Shown here piece by piece: positions 45,745-57,800 of a DNA stretch of 64,000 bases. Position numbers and translations under genes: made by a program. How positions within the stretch are numbered: position 1 is the stretch's first letter; every line of letters begins with the position of its first letter. The stretch lies in the NCBI RefSeq assembly GCF_003711515.1, contig NW_021167088.1, forward strand, positions 12,523-76,522. The letters are read 5' to 3'. This DNA is from Sodiomyces alkalinus F11. Its lineage: Eukaryota > Ascomycota > Sordariomycetes > Glomerellales > Plectosphaerellaceae. Under the pieces are notes generated by a model that made no database searches, was not told where the DNA came from, and saw only the letters and a list, made by a program, of their open reading frames with translations.

Positions 45745-47780
45745 ATGGCTGCTACCCCGGGGCCCCAAGGGCAGGACCAGGTGCCTTCTCTCGAAGCAAT
45801 GGGCTCGACTGCCGCCGTCACGTCTTCCAACTATGGCGTGAACCCGGGACCTGGGAAAGCGAAACTGCACGGGCGAGCCTTCTACGAAAGCCTTGGGAGC
45901 CCGAAACACGTTCTCGCGCCTATGGTGGCTCAATCCGAGTTTGTGAGTCCTGCTTTGGTTTCGTCGTTTCCCTGGGCGCTTCGCACGTAGGGTATGATGC
46001 TAATATGCCTCTTTTTCCCCCATTAATGTAGGCGTGGCGAATGTTGACACGATCGTTTATTGCGCCGTCCGACCAATCCAACCTTCTGGCTTACTCGCCC
46101 ATGCTTCATGCGCGCCTCTACGCTGAGAAGGAGCCATACCGCCAGAACACATTTCAACCTACCCGATCGCCCTGTCCTTCCTCCTCTTCTCCATCTTCTG
46201 CCACAGCGAACGGTACACCACCCCCCTGGCTTGACGGGAATCCTTCCATCGACCGCCCTCTGTTCGTCCAGTTTTGCGCAAACGATCCGGATATCTTGCT
46301 GGAGGCCGCCAAGCGTGTGGCGCCCTACTGCGACGCCGTCGACCTCAACCTCGGCTGTCCCCAGGGCATCGCCCGCAAGGGCCACTACGGCGCCTTCCTG
46401 CAGGAGGACCAAGAGCTGATCTACCGCCTCATCAACACGCTACACCGCAACCTCGACATCCCCGTGACAGCCAAGATCCGCATCCTCGAAACGCGCGAGG
46501 CCACCCTCGCCTACGCCAAGAAGGTGCTCAACGCCGGCGCCAGCATCCTCACCGTCCACGGCCGCCGCCGCGAGCAAAAGGGCCACCTCACCGGCCTCGC
46601 CGACTGGAGCACCATCCGCTGGCTGCGCGGCCAGCTGCCGCCCGAAACCGTCCTGTTCGCCAACGGCAACATCCTGCAGCACGCCGACCTCGCCCGCTGC
46701 CTCGAGGCCACCGGCGCCGACGCCGTCATGAGCGCCGAAGGAAACCTCAGCGACCCGGGCCTGTTCGCCGCCCCGCCGCCCCCCGGTCAGGAGGGCCGCG
46801 AGTACTGGCGCGGCCGTGACGGCCGCGGCGGGTGGCGCGTCGACGCCGTATTTCGCCGCTACCTCGATATCCTCCACCGTTTCGTCGCCGAGCAGGACCC
46901 CCCGGCGCGTCGCCCGCTCTTCGTCCCCGGGGACGATACCGCTTGGATGGACGAGATGGACGCCGCGGCCGCCGAGGCGGAGGAGCCGGCGCGCAAAAAG
47001 CAGAAACGCAGTGGCGCTGACGGGAAGAACAACAACAACAACAACAAGAAGAAGAAGAAGAAGAGAGACAATGGGCCGCTGGGCCCCAATCTCATGGGGA
47101 TGCAGCCGCACATGTTCCACCTCCTGCGGCACTTGGTGACGAGGCACACCGACATTCGGGACATGCTGGCGCGGACTAGCAATGGGGACCTCGAAGCCTA
47201 CGAGACGATCCTCACCGCCGTGGAACGTAAGGTGGCGGACGGGCTGCTCGAGTATGAGCGTACCGGGGGTCGTATGTTCGACGACGGGGAAGACGAAGGC
47301 GGGAGGACACCGAAAACAAACGGGACGTCTACGTGTACTACCACTTCACCCGACGGAGAAACCGCGACGAAAGACGCCGTTTCGTCCGCTGCGGGGGGTG
47401 GCCAGGACCCACCACCACCGAACGGTTCCCAACAAAACGGCCTCGAGGGTGGTACAGCTGCCGGAGAAGGGAAAAGCAATGGTAAAGGCCAAGGCGAGGA
47501 CGAGGGCGAAGAAAGCTCCGCGGCGGCGGTCCGAAGGTGTCGACGGCCTTGGTGGGTCGCCCAGCCCATCGTGCGCCCTCTTCCCAGGGAGGCCATGGCC
47601 AAGGGCGCGATACAGCTGAGCAAGAAGGATAAAGAGAAGTTGCTTGCGGAAGAAGAGGAGAAGAAGAAGGCCTCGAAGAATGGGACGCTCAAACCATCTG
47701 ACGAGGGCTCGGCGGCTGTGAGCGTGATTGACGTTGAGGCGAGAGTCCTTGAGACGGATGACAAGCTCCTGGCAGGGTAG
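45745..47780 (+). CDS. DUS1: tRNA-dihydrouridine synthase 1 (NAD(P)+)
   Basis: Exons are 45745-45942 and 46032-47780, with an 89-bp phase-0 intron. The product is 648 aa. Dus1 reduces uridines at positions 16 and 17 of the tRNA D-loop using FMN. The TIM-barrel core is clear: VLAPMVAQSEF joined by splicing to AWRMLTRSF, VQFCANDPDILLEAAKRV, the catalytic Cys in DLNLGCPQGIARKGHYGAFL, KIRI and TVHGRRREQKGHLTGLADW (FMN binding), and LFANGNI. After the core comes a long tail absent from short family members. It has an Asn/Lys run near residue 425 and many Pro/Gly/Glu residues, and ends in a charged segment. The tail may bind RNA or may simply be disordered. Confidence 0.92.
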
Positions 47781-48243
47781 AAACGGGACTCTTGAATAAA
47801 AGAAAAGGAAAGGAAAGGGAAAAAACAAAATTGTTGTATGTCTGGACTGGATGCATGGGCTTTTTGTGGTACCTATCGTGAGAAAAGGCGTTCCATCACA
47901 TCGTTGCATAGTATATATTCTTGGGAGCACGATGATAGCGGGTGTAGAACGAGATAGATCTATAGATAGATATATGGACCTAGGAACGAGGTCAAGATGA
48001 AGCTTCTGAATCGCATCTTGGTGGAAATATTCATACAATTAAATCCGAGGCCGAGTCATTGCATCCAATCTGAGTTGAACGCCGGCCGAAAGCATCTATC
48101 AGAAGCCAGCAAACCACAACAGCAACCTGCCTTTCCGACAAGCAATGTCCTCCATGTCCTCTATTGTCGATCTCTCCCTTGCTGCTTCGATCAGATACGG
48201 ATATCCCCATTCTCCATGTTCAAGCCAATAAGACACGGCAAAT
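47781..48243. other. Convergent 3' flanks of DUS1 and CWC22
   Basis: AT-rich sequence with several AATAAA-like words lies between two converging stop codons. Nothing else was seen. Confidence 0.6.
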
Positions 48244-51200
48244 TCACCTCCGTCCCCGTTTGACGGGAGGCGGACTACGAGACCGCGAAAGCGATTCGCC
48301 ATGTCTCCGCCTCTTCGGACCTCCGTCCCCTCCCACAACACGGTCAGGACTCCGTGACCTCGGCCTGCCGCGGTAGCCATGACGTCCGCCTCTGCCAGCG
48401 CGTCCTCCACGTCCGCCTCGACCACGTTCGGAACCCCGGCCGCGTCCCGTACCTCGACCCCGAGTAGCGCCATACTCTTCGCCCGGGCCGTTTTGCCTCC
48501 GAGGGGGAGGGCTGGGCGACCGTGAATCGTAGGAATCCCGCCTCCTGTTGCGCGTGCCCCTCGCAGAAGGTGGAGCTGGGGACCGGCTATCCCCGCGACG
48601 TGGGAGAGGAGAGCGGCTCCGGCTCCGGCTCCGGGTCGGCGAACGCAAACGCGAACGGGAACGCGAATCGGATAGCGGCCCACGCGACCGGCTCTTGACG
48701 TACCGAGGTTTCTTTCTCGGCCCGCTGCTGACAGAAGAACTGTTCCTCCTGCGGCGAGCTGGCAGCGGCGAGGAGGGACGATCGCGAGGCGTGGGGCTGC
48801 GTCCCCTCCTTGGTGGTGCTGCCGCTGCACCTCGACGGGGCGGTGGGCTAGCCGAATACGAATCGTTCCTCGCTGCTCTCTCCCGAGGAGGGGATGGCGA
48901 TCGAGAAGGAGACCTGCTGACAGACGAGCTGTTGCGTCTTGGCCTACGGCGAGGGGGTGAATCGCTCAAGCTTCGGCTGCGACGGCTGCTTCGCGGGGCC
49001 GGTGCCGCGGAAGGGGAGCGCGAATCGCTCGAATACCGACGCGTTGGCCTGGGGGATGGGTTGCTAGAGTAGGAGACGTCTCGTATAACGGTGCGACGCG
49101 GAGCGGGGGAGAGTGAGCGGGTATAGGAGCGTTCACGGATCGGGCTTCGGCTACGACTGCGACTGCGACTGCTACTGTAGGAGCGGCGTCGGTCACGGCC
49201 GCGGGGAGTAGGGGAGCGAGTATAGGAGCGGTCGCGATCGCTAATAGAGCGGCGTCGTGGTGTGCGAGACCGGGACCGGGACCTGGACAGGGACCTGGAC
49301 CTGGATCGCGAATAGGATGAGCCGGTGTAGGAGGAATAGCTCGATACCGAGTCGGAGTCGGAATCGTCGGCGGCAGGCGCCGGCAGTGCCGGCTTGGGGA
49401 TGTTCTGTAGGAACTCGCGCGACTCCTCGGTAAGCGCGCCCATGCCGATACTGGTGAAGTAGTTGATGCAGAAGCGCACGTTCCGCGCGCTGTCGCGAGG
49501 GAACAAGCCGGCCAGGCTGGGTTGCAGCATCTCGTCCTTCATGCGGGCCTGGAGCTTGGGCATGCCCAGCTCCTCGGCCAAATGCTGGAAGAGGATCTTG
49601 ATGAAGATACGACTGGAGCTGGTCGTCTCCTCCTCGTTGAGGTGGATGGCGGAAAGGACGTGCCAGCCGATGGCGTCGCTAGCCAGCATGCTGGCGAAGA
49701 ACGTGGCAATGTTGCGCAGGCGGTTCGTCTCGTAGCGATGGATCTTGTTGTAATAGTCGACGAAAGCATCCTCAAAGAGATTCGTCCAGAGCCGGTTCAG
49801 CTTGGCAAAGCGTTCGCCAATGAGACCGTGGAATTTGGTGAAATTCTTTTCCTGTGAACAGATCTCGACGATCATGGACGGGAGCTCTGCTTCCCGGCCG
49901 GGCGGGAGGTTGACGCGGAGAAGCTTATGCACGGCTTCCTCGGGATCAATGGAGGACATGACGGTAAGGTAGATGGTGCGCCGCAGGTTGACGAGATCGG
50001 TATTGGTCTGGTCCTTGATCTCCATCGCCTTTTGCTCTTCATTTGCCTCCTCCTTGTCGTCGTCGTCGTCGTCGTCGTCTTCGTCCGCACTGTCATCCTC
50101 GTCATCGTCTTCGTAGTCGCTTCCCTCGCCAAGGATCTCGGCCTTCAACTTCTGGTACGCCGCCTCATGTTCTTCCCAGTCCGGGTCGTATTTGAAGACG
50201 TTCAGGCCGTCCTGGACGTCGATTTCGCCGTCGAGGTCGATGCGGTGGGTGATCTGGTCTTCCTCCTCGATGAGGTCGAGCTCCTCTTTGATGGGAGGGT
50301 TGTCCTTGAAGTTGTCTTTGCGGACCTGGAACAGGACCTCGATCATGTACTGGACGCGCTTGTCGATGTCGGCCTCGTGAAGGACGTTGCGTAGCTGATC
50401 CCAGACGGCCATGGCAATGGCGGGCTGCATATCCTGAAGGTGCTGGCCCACCTCGCGCATGAAGTTGACGGCAATCTCGACACTATCGTCGGTGGGCTTG
50501 TGTAGGAGGAGGAGAAGCATCTGGCCGGCGAGCATCTCGTGCGCGACCTGGTGGTTGATGAGGTGGGCGAGGAAGGTGGTGCTGGCGACGCAGACTGCCT
50601 TGTCGCTCCGCTTGAAGCTCTTACGGAAGGACATGACGAGGCGCTTGACGAGGAGCTCGCCGACGATGGGAAGCTTCGTGTTGACGATGGCTGCCATGGC
50701 GGCGAAGACGGGAGTGAAAGGAAGGGAGGTGGCCTGGGCCTTCATGATGCTACGGCAGAACAGACCTCGGCCCTTGATGAGATTCTCGCCGAACAGCTCG
50801 GGAACGATGTGCTTGATGTTGGAGTAGTTGACTTTGTTGATGAGACCGTTGATGGACTTTTTCAGCGCCTCCCACACGAGTCGCTGATACTCCTTGCTCG
50901 ACTTGTCCGTGATCTGGGCCTGCAGAGCGCGAAGCCGTGCGGGGGGGATGTAGGTACCACCGGAACGCATCGACGAGAGCTTCTCGTACTCGGCCTTTGC
51001 GATGGCTTGCTTCTCCTCCTCCGTCTTGACAGGCGGCGGGCTGCGTTTCCTGGGAGCAGGGCGGTACTTGTCCGCGACGCCGACGTTGGGCCCATCGCGA
51101 GGTGGGCGTCGGTCTCGGCCTTCGGCACGTCTTCGATTTGTAGTCCCTCTTTCGTCCCGGTCCGATTCCCTTTCCCGTTCGCGTTCTCGTTCTCGTTCTC

Positions 51201-51363
51201 GCTCTGGTCCTCGCTCTGGTCCTCGCTCTGGTCCTCGCTCTCGTTCCGTTTCCCGGTCACCATTTCGGTCACCATTTGGTTCACGGCGTGGAGATCGATC
51301 ATCTGGGCCGGGGGACCTATCAGCCGGACGGGGAGGAGGCGAGTCGACGTCTGGAGACGCCAT
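48244..51363 (-). CDS. CWC22: Pre-mRNA-splicing factor CWC22
   Basis: This intronless gene encodes 1039 aa from the ATG at 51363. The nine in-frame codons further upstream begin at GTG and were excluded. CWC22 is a spliceosome component needed for the first step and for loading eIF4A3. The N-terminus is an R/E/D-rich charged region. The MIF4G domain begins near IPPARLRALQAQITDKSSKEYQ and includes NGLINKVNYSNIKHIVPELFGENLIKGRGLFCRS. An acidic linker follows (DYEDDDEDDSADEDDDD). The MA3 domain starts at DLVNLRRTIYLTVMSSIDPEEAVHKLL. The last 350 residues are a long RS/RD domain with RSRSRSRTPRRRS repeats, longer than in yeast and more like metazoan splicing factors. Confidence 0.95.
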   Translation of the reverse strand: MASPDVDSPPPRPADRSPGPDDRSPRREPNGDRNGDRETERERGPERGPERGPERERERERERERESDRDERGTTNRRRAEGRDRRPPRDGPNVGVADKYRPAPRKRSPPPVKTEEEKQAIAKAEYEKLSSMRSGGTYIPPARLRALQAQITDKSSKEYQRLVWEALKKSINGLINKVNYSNIKHIVPELFGENLIKGRGLFCRSIMKAQATSLPFTPVFAAMAAIVNTKLPIVGELLVKRLVMSFRKSFKRSDKAVCVASTTFLAHLINHQVAHEMLAGQMLLLLLHKPTDDSVEIAVNFMREVGQHLQDMQPAIAMAVWDQLRNVLHEADIDKRVQYMIEVLFQVRKDNFKDNPPIKEELDLIEEEDQITHRIDLDGEIDVQDGLNVFKYDPDWEEHEAAYQKLKAEILGEGSDYEDDDEDDSADEDDDDDDDDKEEANEEQKAMEIKDQTNTDLVNLRRTIYLTVMSSIDPEEAVHKLLRVNLPPGREAELPSMIVEICSQEKNFTKFHGLIGERFAKLNRLWTNLFEDAFVDYYNKIHRYETNRLRNIATFFASMLASDAIGWHVLSAIHLNEEETTSSSRIFIKILFQHLAEELGMPKLQARMKDEMLQPSLAGLFPRDSARNVRFCINYFTSIGMGALTEESREFLQNIPKPALPAPAADDSDSDSVSSYSSYTGSSYSRSRSRSLSRSRSRSRTPRRRSISDRDRSYTRSPTPRGRDRRRSYSSSRSRSRSRSPIRERSYTRSLSPAPRRTVIRDVSYSSNPSPRPTRRYSSDSRSPSAAPAPRSSRRSRSLSDSPPRRRPRRNSSSVSRSPSRSPSPPRERAARNDSYSASPPPRRGAAAAPPRRGRSPTPRDRPSSPLPARRRRNSSSVSSGPRKKPRYVKSRSRGPLSDSRSRSRLRSPTRSRSRSRSPLPRRGDSRSPAPPSARGTRNRRRDSYDSRSPSPPPRRQNGPGEEYGATRGRGTGRGRGSERGRGGRGGRAGRGGRHGYRGRPRSRSPDRVVGGDGGPKRRRHGESLSRSRSPPPVKRGRR

Positions 51364-51992
51364 CCTGGTCGCGCCCGTTTGGATGCTCACTGTTCGTGTA
51401 TCGGTTCAGTTTTCTTCTCTCTTCTTCTTTTTTTTAATTAATTCGTTGAGGCTTTAACTTGATCGGAAGGCTTGCGAAGACGCGAATTCCAAGTTCGTAG
51501 GGGATGGCAACCTCGAAGTGAAAAATAAGAAATGGGGATGATGGCGGAAGTTCGTTCCTCAGTTACGGGGACTTGGGAAAGACGCGGCTGAACTTTTCTC
51601 TACCTAACAAAGCAACAAAGAGGAACGAACGTGCCGTGCGAAAATGTGGCTGGGGAGTGGGGCTACTAAAAAGGCTGCGGCAAATGATGCGCATGGACCA
51701 AGTACGGCGTATTAGTCAGTCAGCTTGGGGTGGCTTGAGCTGCAGGTACTCGTCCAGGTGTCTCCACCTGCAGCCAACACAAACGTGTATATAGGTACCT
51801 TAGGTGCGGTACACGGAATCGAGTATCGCGAACCTCGACCACGACCACGACCGTCTACAGAGACCAAAGACCACGCCCATACTCGACCAATAGTTCCCAG
51901 TCGACGTCCCTCCGACTCGTCTATTCCTCTCTCTCCCGCGCGCGATTCTACACTCCTTACGCTAAATTACCCTTTTTTTTTCTCCATTGACA
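51364..51992. other. Divergent promoter region of CWC22 and DPM2
   Basis: About 630 bp separate the two start codons. It contains AGGTACCTTAGGTGC at 51793-51806, a member of the dispersed palindromic word family, and a T9 run just before the DPM2 start. Confidence 0.55.
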
Positions 51993-52623
51993 ATGGTACG
52001 TGACCTCTCGCCCCCTCCACCTCCACCTCCACCTCCACCTCCACCTCGCCCTCATGTCTCCTAGGCCCTTCTTCTCTTTCTCCTATCCAGCCATCTCGGA
52101 TTGAAACAAGGGAGGAGAGGGAAGACAGAGCGGGCGCGACAAAGGCTATGAGGTTCTTCTCATGGAACCAATGGAAGATGATGTCCAGTAGACTAATAAG
52201 CAACCATCAACACCACAGCTTGACAAACTCGTCGGCCTCGCCATGCTCGTGGCCGCCTCCGTCATATTCACCTATTACACCATCTGGACTCTGCTCATGG
52301 TATGTGGGCCCCCTGTATTCCTTCCACCGTCCGGACTACCCCTCGGCGCAGCAGCATCACGCCACTTGGCGTGAGACGAGAACACATACCATTGTACAGG
52401 GGAAAAGGAACGCTAACGCAGCAAATTCTCACTCCAGCCCTTCGTCGACGACGACCACCCTCTCCAAAACTTCTTCCCGCCCCGCGTCTGGGCCATACGC
52501 ATCCCCGTCATCCTCATCCTTCTCGGCTCCGCCGTCGTCGGCTCCTTCCTATCCATGGTCATGATCCGGAGCAACAGGAAGAAGGCCGCCAAGGCCAAGG
52601 CTGCCGCGAAGAAGAAGGCGTAA
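51993..52623 (+). CDS. DPM2: Dolichol-phosphate mannosyltransferase regulatory subunit DPM2
   Basis: There are three exons: 51993-51995 (the ATG alone), 52219-52299 and 52438-52623. Introns start GTACGT and GTATGT and end CAG; all junctions are phase 0. The product is 89 aa. DPM2 is a small ER membrane protein that stabilises or activates the Dpm1 catalytic subunit, which makes dolichol-P-mannose for N-glycosylation, O-mannosylation and GPI anchors. There are two membrane helices (VGLAMLVAASVIFTYYTIWTLL and IPVILILLGSAVVGSFLSMVMI) separated by the conserved loop MPFVDDDHPLQNFFPPRVWA. A Lys/Ala tail faces the cytosol. No single open frame covers this gene, so it is easy to miss. Confidence 0.9.
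52014..52047. repeat. (CCACCT)n repeat inside DPM2 intron 1
   Basis: CCACCT is repeated five to six times just after the first donor site. It is a simple repeat in intron sequence. Confidence 0.85.
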
Positions 52624-53230
52624 AGGAAAGAAAGAAAAAAAAGAAAAAGCCCCCCATAGACAAAAGGGGGAAGGAGGCAAGGGATTGTCTTTCGAGGGCG
52701 TCCGTGGGCATGGGTCTGTTGTAATAACGAAAAAAAATCAGGATTCATGAGACGTGCGCTGCCAAGGATTTCCAAGTAATGGTAATACAGAATGGGATGG
52801 GCATCGCGCGAAATACCTCCAGTCCATGAGATCGATCCTTGGTACTCGTGGACATCCGTGCTTCAAAATCGGACAGGTTCACAAAGGCATGGGACCAATA
52901 TGGGTATCTAAGGGGTTGATTCTATTCAGCAAGCTGGGGGTCAACCAGAGCCCACCTGGGATTCCTAGACTTATGTTAAGCCAAGATCAAAACACCAAGC
53001 ATGGTGTTAACTAATATGGTCGCAAACAGGCCAGCCAGTACGCCGTACCAGGAACCAAGAGACATACGACTTTGCAAACGACACTTCAACCCTTTCCCTC
53101 CTCCTGCCCCCCTTGCCCTTGGGCCCTGCCCGTGCTTGTTGAAGAGCGGTGCGCCTCGGGTGTAATAGTAAAATCCAAATGTCCCAAACGTCGCCTCGTC
53201 AGCTACTTTCCCTCCCGGCCAGTCTCGTAT

Positions 53231-53261
<31 letters not shown>

Positions 53262-53343
53262 TCAACGCCGGACGAGAGAACCAACACTCCCATGCAATCC
53301 TTAACCGCGGCGCTGGCCAACTATGTATGCATCATCGACTTAC
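52624..53343. other. Convergent 3' flanks, with a (GA)n repeat
   Basis: A (GA)13 run lies at 53235-53261. No gene was recognised between DPM2 and the WD40 gene. Confidence 0.55.
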
Positions 53344-56300
53344 TCATACCCTCTGGTCTGCAAAGTCAAGAACCTCGCAGTCATCCTCAAAAAACCCATG
53401 CTCATCTACCATGTGACGCGCCCCTCGCCGCCGCCTCGTCGTCACCACGATTTCGTCGCGATTTCCCCCCACGCGCATCACTCTCTCCATCGAAGATGAC
53501 GGCAGTGCGCGTGTTTCCTCCGAAGCGTCCCACTCCTCGTCTTGAAGAATGCCATGATCCAGATGTAGCTTGAACAAGTCGATCGGCTGACCAAACGCCC
53601 AATGTCGTCGGGACACGTCATGGGCCGCAGGCGCCGCCTGGGAGGCCTGCCGTGCTTGTTTCCTCTTCGACTTGGAAGATGGCGGGTCGTCGAGTGTCGC
53701 TTCGGCGAGGAGCGCTGTCACCGCAGGGACCTCCGAAGCGACGTCCGCTGACGTGGCGTACTCAAACACAGAAACCCTCCTGTCCGTATGGAAAGGCTGA
53801 TACGGGGCGCTAGATTCAATCTCGGCTTGCGGGATGCACGCCTCCGCGCTGATCTCGGCCTGCACAGCTGTCGTACGAGGCTCGAGCGTCAAGGTGTTCC
53901 CTGCATCCATCTCCCTGTCGGACAGATCCAGGTATTCGTCCGAGTCAAGAAAATGCCTCACCATCGGTGCCAGCGTATCGTCGGGTAGCGTGGGGAACTT
54001 GAAGTCCATGTACCGGTTGCCTCTAGACCCTCGCTGCTTCTCCGACGCAACCAATCCGCGTCGGCTCTTGGAAGGGAACGTCCGTACCAGCCCGCTACCG
54101 ACAACGAACAGCCTATGGTACCGTCTACCAGCGAGCCATGTCACACAGGACGCCGACGGCGGTACCACGCTCGGCGGGAGCGACACCCGGTTCTCCCCCG
54201 TGTGCCGCAGCTGGTTGATGGCGGTGCCAGTCTTGCCCAGGGAATGGCTGATCGTGGCAGCGATCGCCCGTCCACCCTGGCTGGCAGAGTCGACGAGGTT
54301 CGCGCTGTTTAGGCCGGGTCCATTAGAACTGCCCCTTCGAGAGCGGTCGATCAGCGGCCTCGCAGCTTCAAAGGCCGCACCGAACGCGGTGGACGCCATG
54401 GACACCGCAGACCCGGGCGATTCGGACGCTGGCGCTCCATTCGGCTCCGTCATCCTCCTGCGTCGAGGGGGCGGCCACGTGAAGGCGTTGCCAGGCATGT
54501 CGAGCAGATGGACGGTGCCACGCTCCGTCACCATGGCAATCCGCTCCCCGTTAGGCCTAGACCAGGCCACCTCTACAATGCGAGCAACCGTCATCCTCGA
54601 GAAATGGGCCACCTGCCGTACGCGCGGCCCAACCGTACTCGTAGCGGCAACAGCCTGAAGCGGAGACGACTTGGTATACTGGATGCACATGAGATCCCAG
54701 ACTGTCTGCACATCGCCCTTGGTGCTGGCAGTGAAGAGAAACAAACCCGACGGAGAGAAGGATAAAAAGCTACATCCGAGAGGAGTCTGAAATGTGGTGA
54801 CAGGATGCGACGAGGCAGACTGACTCAGAGTCGCCAGGTCCAAGACGGTAACCAGGCCTGGCTCCCTACTAGCCACGGCTTTCCCGGGAGTCCCATGGGT
54901 CGGCGGGAACTGAACTGGATCGGAACGCTGAGGGTACGAGCTCGACCATTGCTGCGGGGCTAAAGGGGGCGAGCGTGGTTGTCGGCCGCCTTGCTGGGAC
55001 GTGTTCTTATTCCAGTACGCGTTCCAGGCCTGCAAGCCCTGTTGACCAACCCACTTGGCGCCGGATATGATCTCCTGCGTGGTCTCGCGCATGATCTTAT
55101 TCATCATGCCCTCGGAGATGGGCAGTTCAGCGCCGGAGGTCACAGTGGGAAGCACGGGTGGCGTGACTGATGAGAGGCCAGGCCCTTTGCCGAGCATAGG
55201 CACGGGGACATGGGCTCGGATAGCAATTTGAGAGGAAGGCGCCGGTGGACAATAAGCGATCCACCGCCCGTTCAAGGCCAGAATGGGAGTCGGTGGGTTC
55301 GGGCGTGCAGAGCTCGGAGCGGGAGACGGTCGTCCCCCGGACTCTTCGGTCACTTCGCCACCTCGTGGGGCCTGCTGCAGACTGGTCCAGAGTTTCCCGG
55401 CACAGCCAAAACGAACTCCTCCATCGCCGTACAGACCTTCGATACGGCGGTACACCCAAACCTCGCCAGTAGAACCAGATGCCACGGCAATGTTACCACC
55501 ATCAGCTTGGATAACGAATGTACCGGTCGGAAGAGGGGCTTTGAAGATTGGACTGGTGATAGGAGTGGCCAGAGGAATTTTGGGTGCTTCAAGCAGGACA
55601 TCGATGAGCTTGTTTGATTTGAGTGAATAGAGTTCCACGCTGGTCTGGTAGTGCTCAACGGTAGCCAACGAGCGGCCGGTCGCCGCATCCCGGTGGCTGG
55701 CGTCTGTTCGGGGACTGTTGCACAACTCTGGTCTCTCTTCAGGAGAGGCAACTCGAGGACCATCCTCTGGTGCGCCTGCCGGCAGGACAGGGCCGTGGAC
55801 AACGACGGCAACCAGAGGATAAACGTCGGCGTGTTCGTCAGAACCAATCCAAGGTAGGATCGTAGCATGCAACACTCCACCTCGCAGCCCCTTGAGGCCG
55901 GTGACGCGCTGTAAGCCCCGCTTGGAAACGGAATACACCTCGAGTCCGCCCTCATATCCTGCCACTACGACATTGTCAGATCCCGGGGACAGCTCCGAGC
56001 TTGACGGTGCGGATGGGAGAGTATCGAGGCCGAAGTGGTAGCCGTTTTCCCCAGCCTTGATCCCAGTCTGCGGCCCCACATCGAAATCGAGATCTGGAGT
56101 ACCGTAAAAGTGAGCCTGGGGGAGATGCGGAGGTGGCGGATACGGGCCCGCTCGCGCATGGGAGAAGGGAGACTGGACGGAGGCGCGGCGGTAGGCAGCG
56201 GTGGCAGCAACTTGCGCATGCAGTTCAGCGGCGTGCATAGGATCCTGCTGGTAGCTCAGAGGGCGGCGGAGACTGCTGGGGACACTGCTGGGAGGCGATG

Positions 56301-56755
56301 GAGAGGCCGCCTGCGGGGTCATGATGGGCCGCCGGGTCGCCCAGCCGGGAGGGAGGCGGGCGTGGTCCTCGTAGGAGGATGGCTGGGTAGGTGGCGATTC
56401 GCCCATGAGGCTGATGAGGTTCCCCGGAGACCCAGCAAGAGCGCTTCGGGTCCATTCGTGGTGGTTGCTGACGCCGGTGCTGGCGGAAACAGATGTCGCA
56501 GACAGCGCATCCAAGGGCGGGGATATGGTCAGATTCGCATCGTAGGCAGATGGAGCGACGGGTTTAATGTCCGGGGATGCAACCGACGAGGAAGAAGCAG
56601 AGTTGGAGACGGGGCCTTTAGACACGTTGCTGTTTTCCTCGGCGGTGTCAGTAAGCGGCTGTGCTGCATAGACGGCTTTATGGGAGGGAGGGAGGGAACC
56701 TACGCGAACTTCCCAGCAGCGAGCTTGCTCACTGCCGAGGTAACTCCTCCACCAT
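53344..56755 (-). CDS. Large WD40 beta-propeller protein, BCAS3-like
   Basis: The main exon is 56629-53344. Its open frame has no good ATG at its start (first methionine call is a GTG). A short first exon, 56755-56733, with donor GTGAGC, branch-like TACTGAC and acceptor AACAG, gives MVEELPRHNVSKGP in frame through a 103-bp intron and a 1102-aa product. About 200 residues of Ser/Pro-rich N-terminus come first. Propeller-like blades follow: VVVAGYEGGLEVYSVSKRGL, TFVIQADGGNIAVASGSTGEVWVYR, LGCSFLSFSPSGLFLFTASTKGDVQTVWDL and RIAMVTERGTVHLLDM. Such order resembles BCAS3-type proteins linked to autophagy or cytoskeleton. The family name is tentative. The C-terminal 200 residues are charged and disordered. 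Confidence 0.72.
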
Positions 56756-57772
56756 CTTTAGCGTTCTTTCTGTCCTTCTTCGAGCCTAAGTGACAGGAAG
56801 AAAGAGACGGATGAGTCAGTTTCTGGCGGGCCGGAGAAGTAGAAGCTACGCGGGCTCTCGAGACGGCCAGTGTAGGAACAAGGGGTGCGCGATAGAGGAG
56901 GGAGGGAGCTTACTCGGCATCCAAGTGGTATTGCACGGGCAGCCAGGGCAGGATTCCCTCCCCGGATCTGGCGTGTCCCTTGGCCAGTTAGTAGCAGTTG
57001 GCGGTTGGCGGTTATCGTAGGCAGATACGGGGGAATGAGGGGGGAGTAAGAGGTCCGAGTTCGGTGGGTTCCGGAAGTAGAAGATGGGACGTCGTGATAA
57101 GTGGTTGTTCGCCGGTCTGCCCCGAGTGCCGCTCGGGAAATAGATGTTGGACAAAGCAAAGAGAGATCTGGAAAGACGCGCAAAGAATCAAGGAGCGTTG
57201 TTTTCTGGTTGCGGTTGCTGATGTTGGCCTGTTGCTGAGGTGGGGGTGCGTAAAGATAAGGGAGTGGATCTTCAGGCACAGCCTCGACGATGGAAGATGG
57301 AGATGGGAAACGTAAGAGAGAGATTTGGGGAATGTTAAAGAGTCTCGAAACGAATCGTCTATAATAGGGTAAGGTAGGTCTGTAGGTATTAGGAAAAGGC
57401 AATAGGACGCGTCGGAAAGGAGGACTTTGATAGCTGTAAGGTATCATAGGCTCGTGTAGTCAGTTTCGTTGTGAGTAATAGGAGAGATGAAAGGGTGAAG
57501 GTTAGCGAGGGAAAGGGATACCTAAGGTAGGAAAGAAACAGGAGAGGGTGAGGGGCAGGGCAGGGTCCAAGGTCAGGCACGAGCATCAATCAGGTCAGGA
57601 GCTTGTAACAAGGAGGTTAGTTCAGTACGAAGTACGGTACGGAGGGAGTTGAATGTCGACGGTGGTACATTGTACATGCACCGTGGTAGCTACCTTAGTA
57701 CAGGTACCTTGCTACGAAAATAAACGCGGTACGGAGTACGGGGTAGTGGTGGGGAGGTTGGTCAGATCAGTG

Positions 57773-57800
57773 GGGTCTGCCTGGGTCTGCCTGGGTCTGC
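57773..57800. repeat. 10-bp tandem repeat, about three copies
   Basis: GGTCTGCCTG is repeated nearly three times. Confidence 0.85.

Noticed and set aside
53235..53261. (GA)n run considered as a regulatory element
   Set aside because: It lies between two converging genes and is a plain microsatellite.
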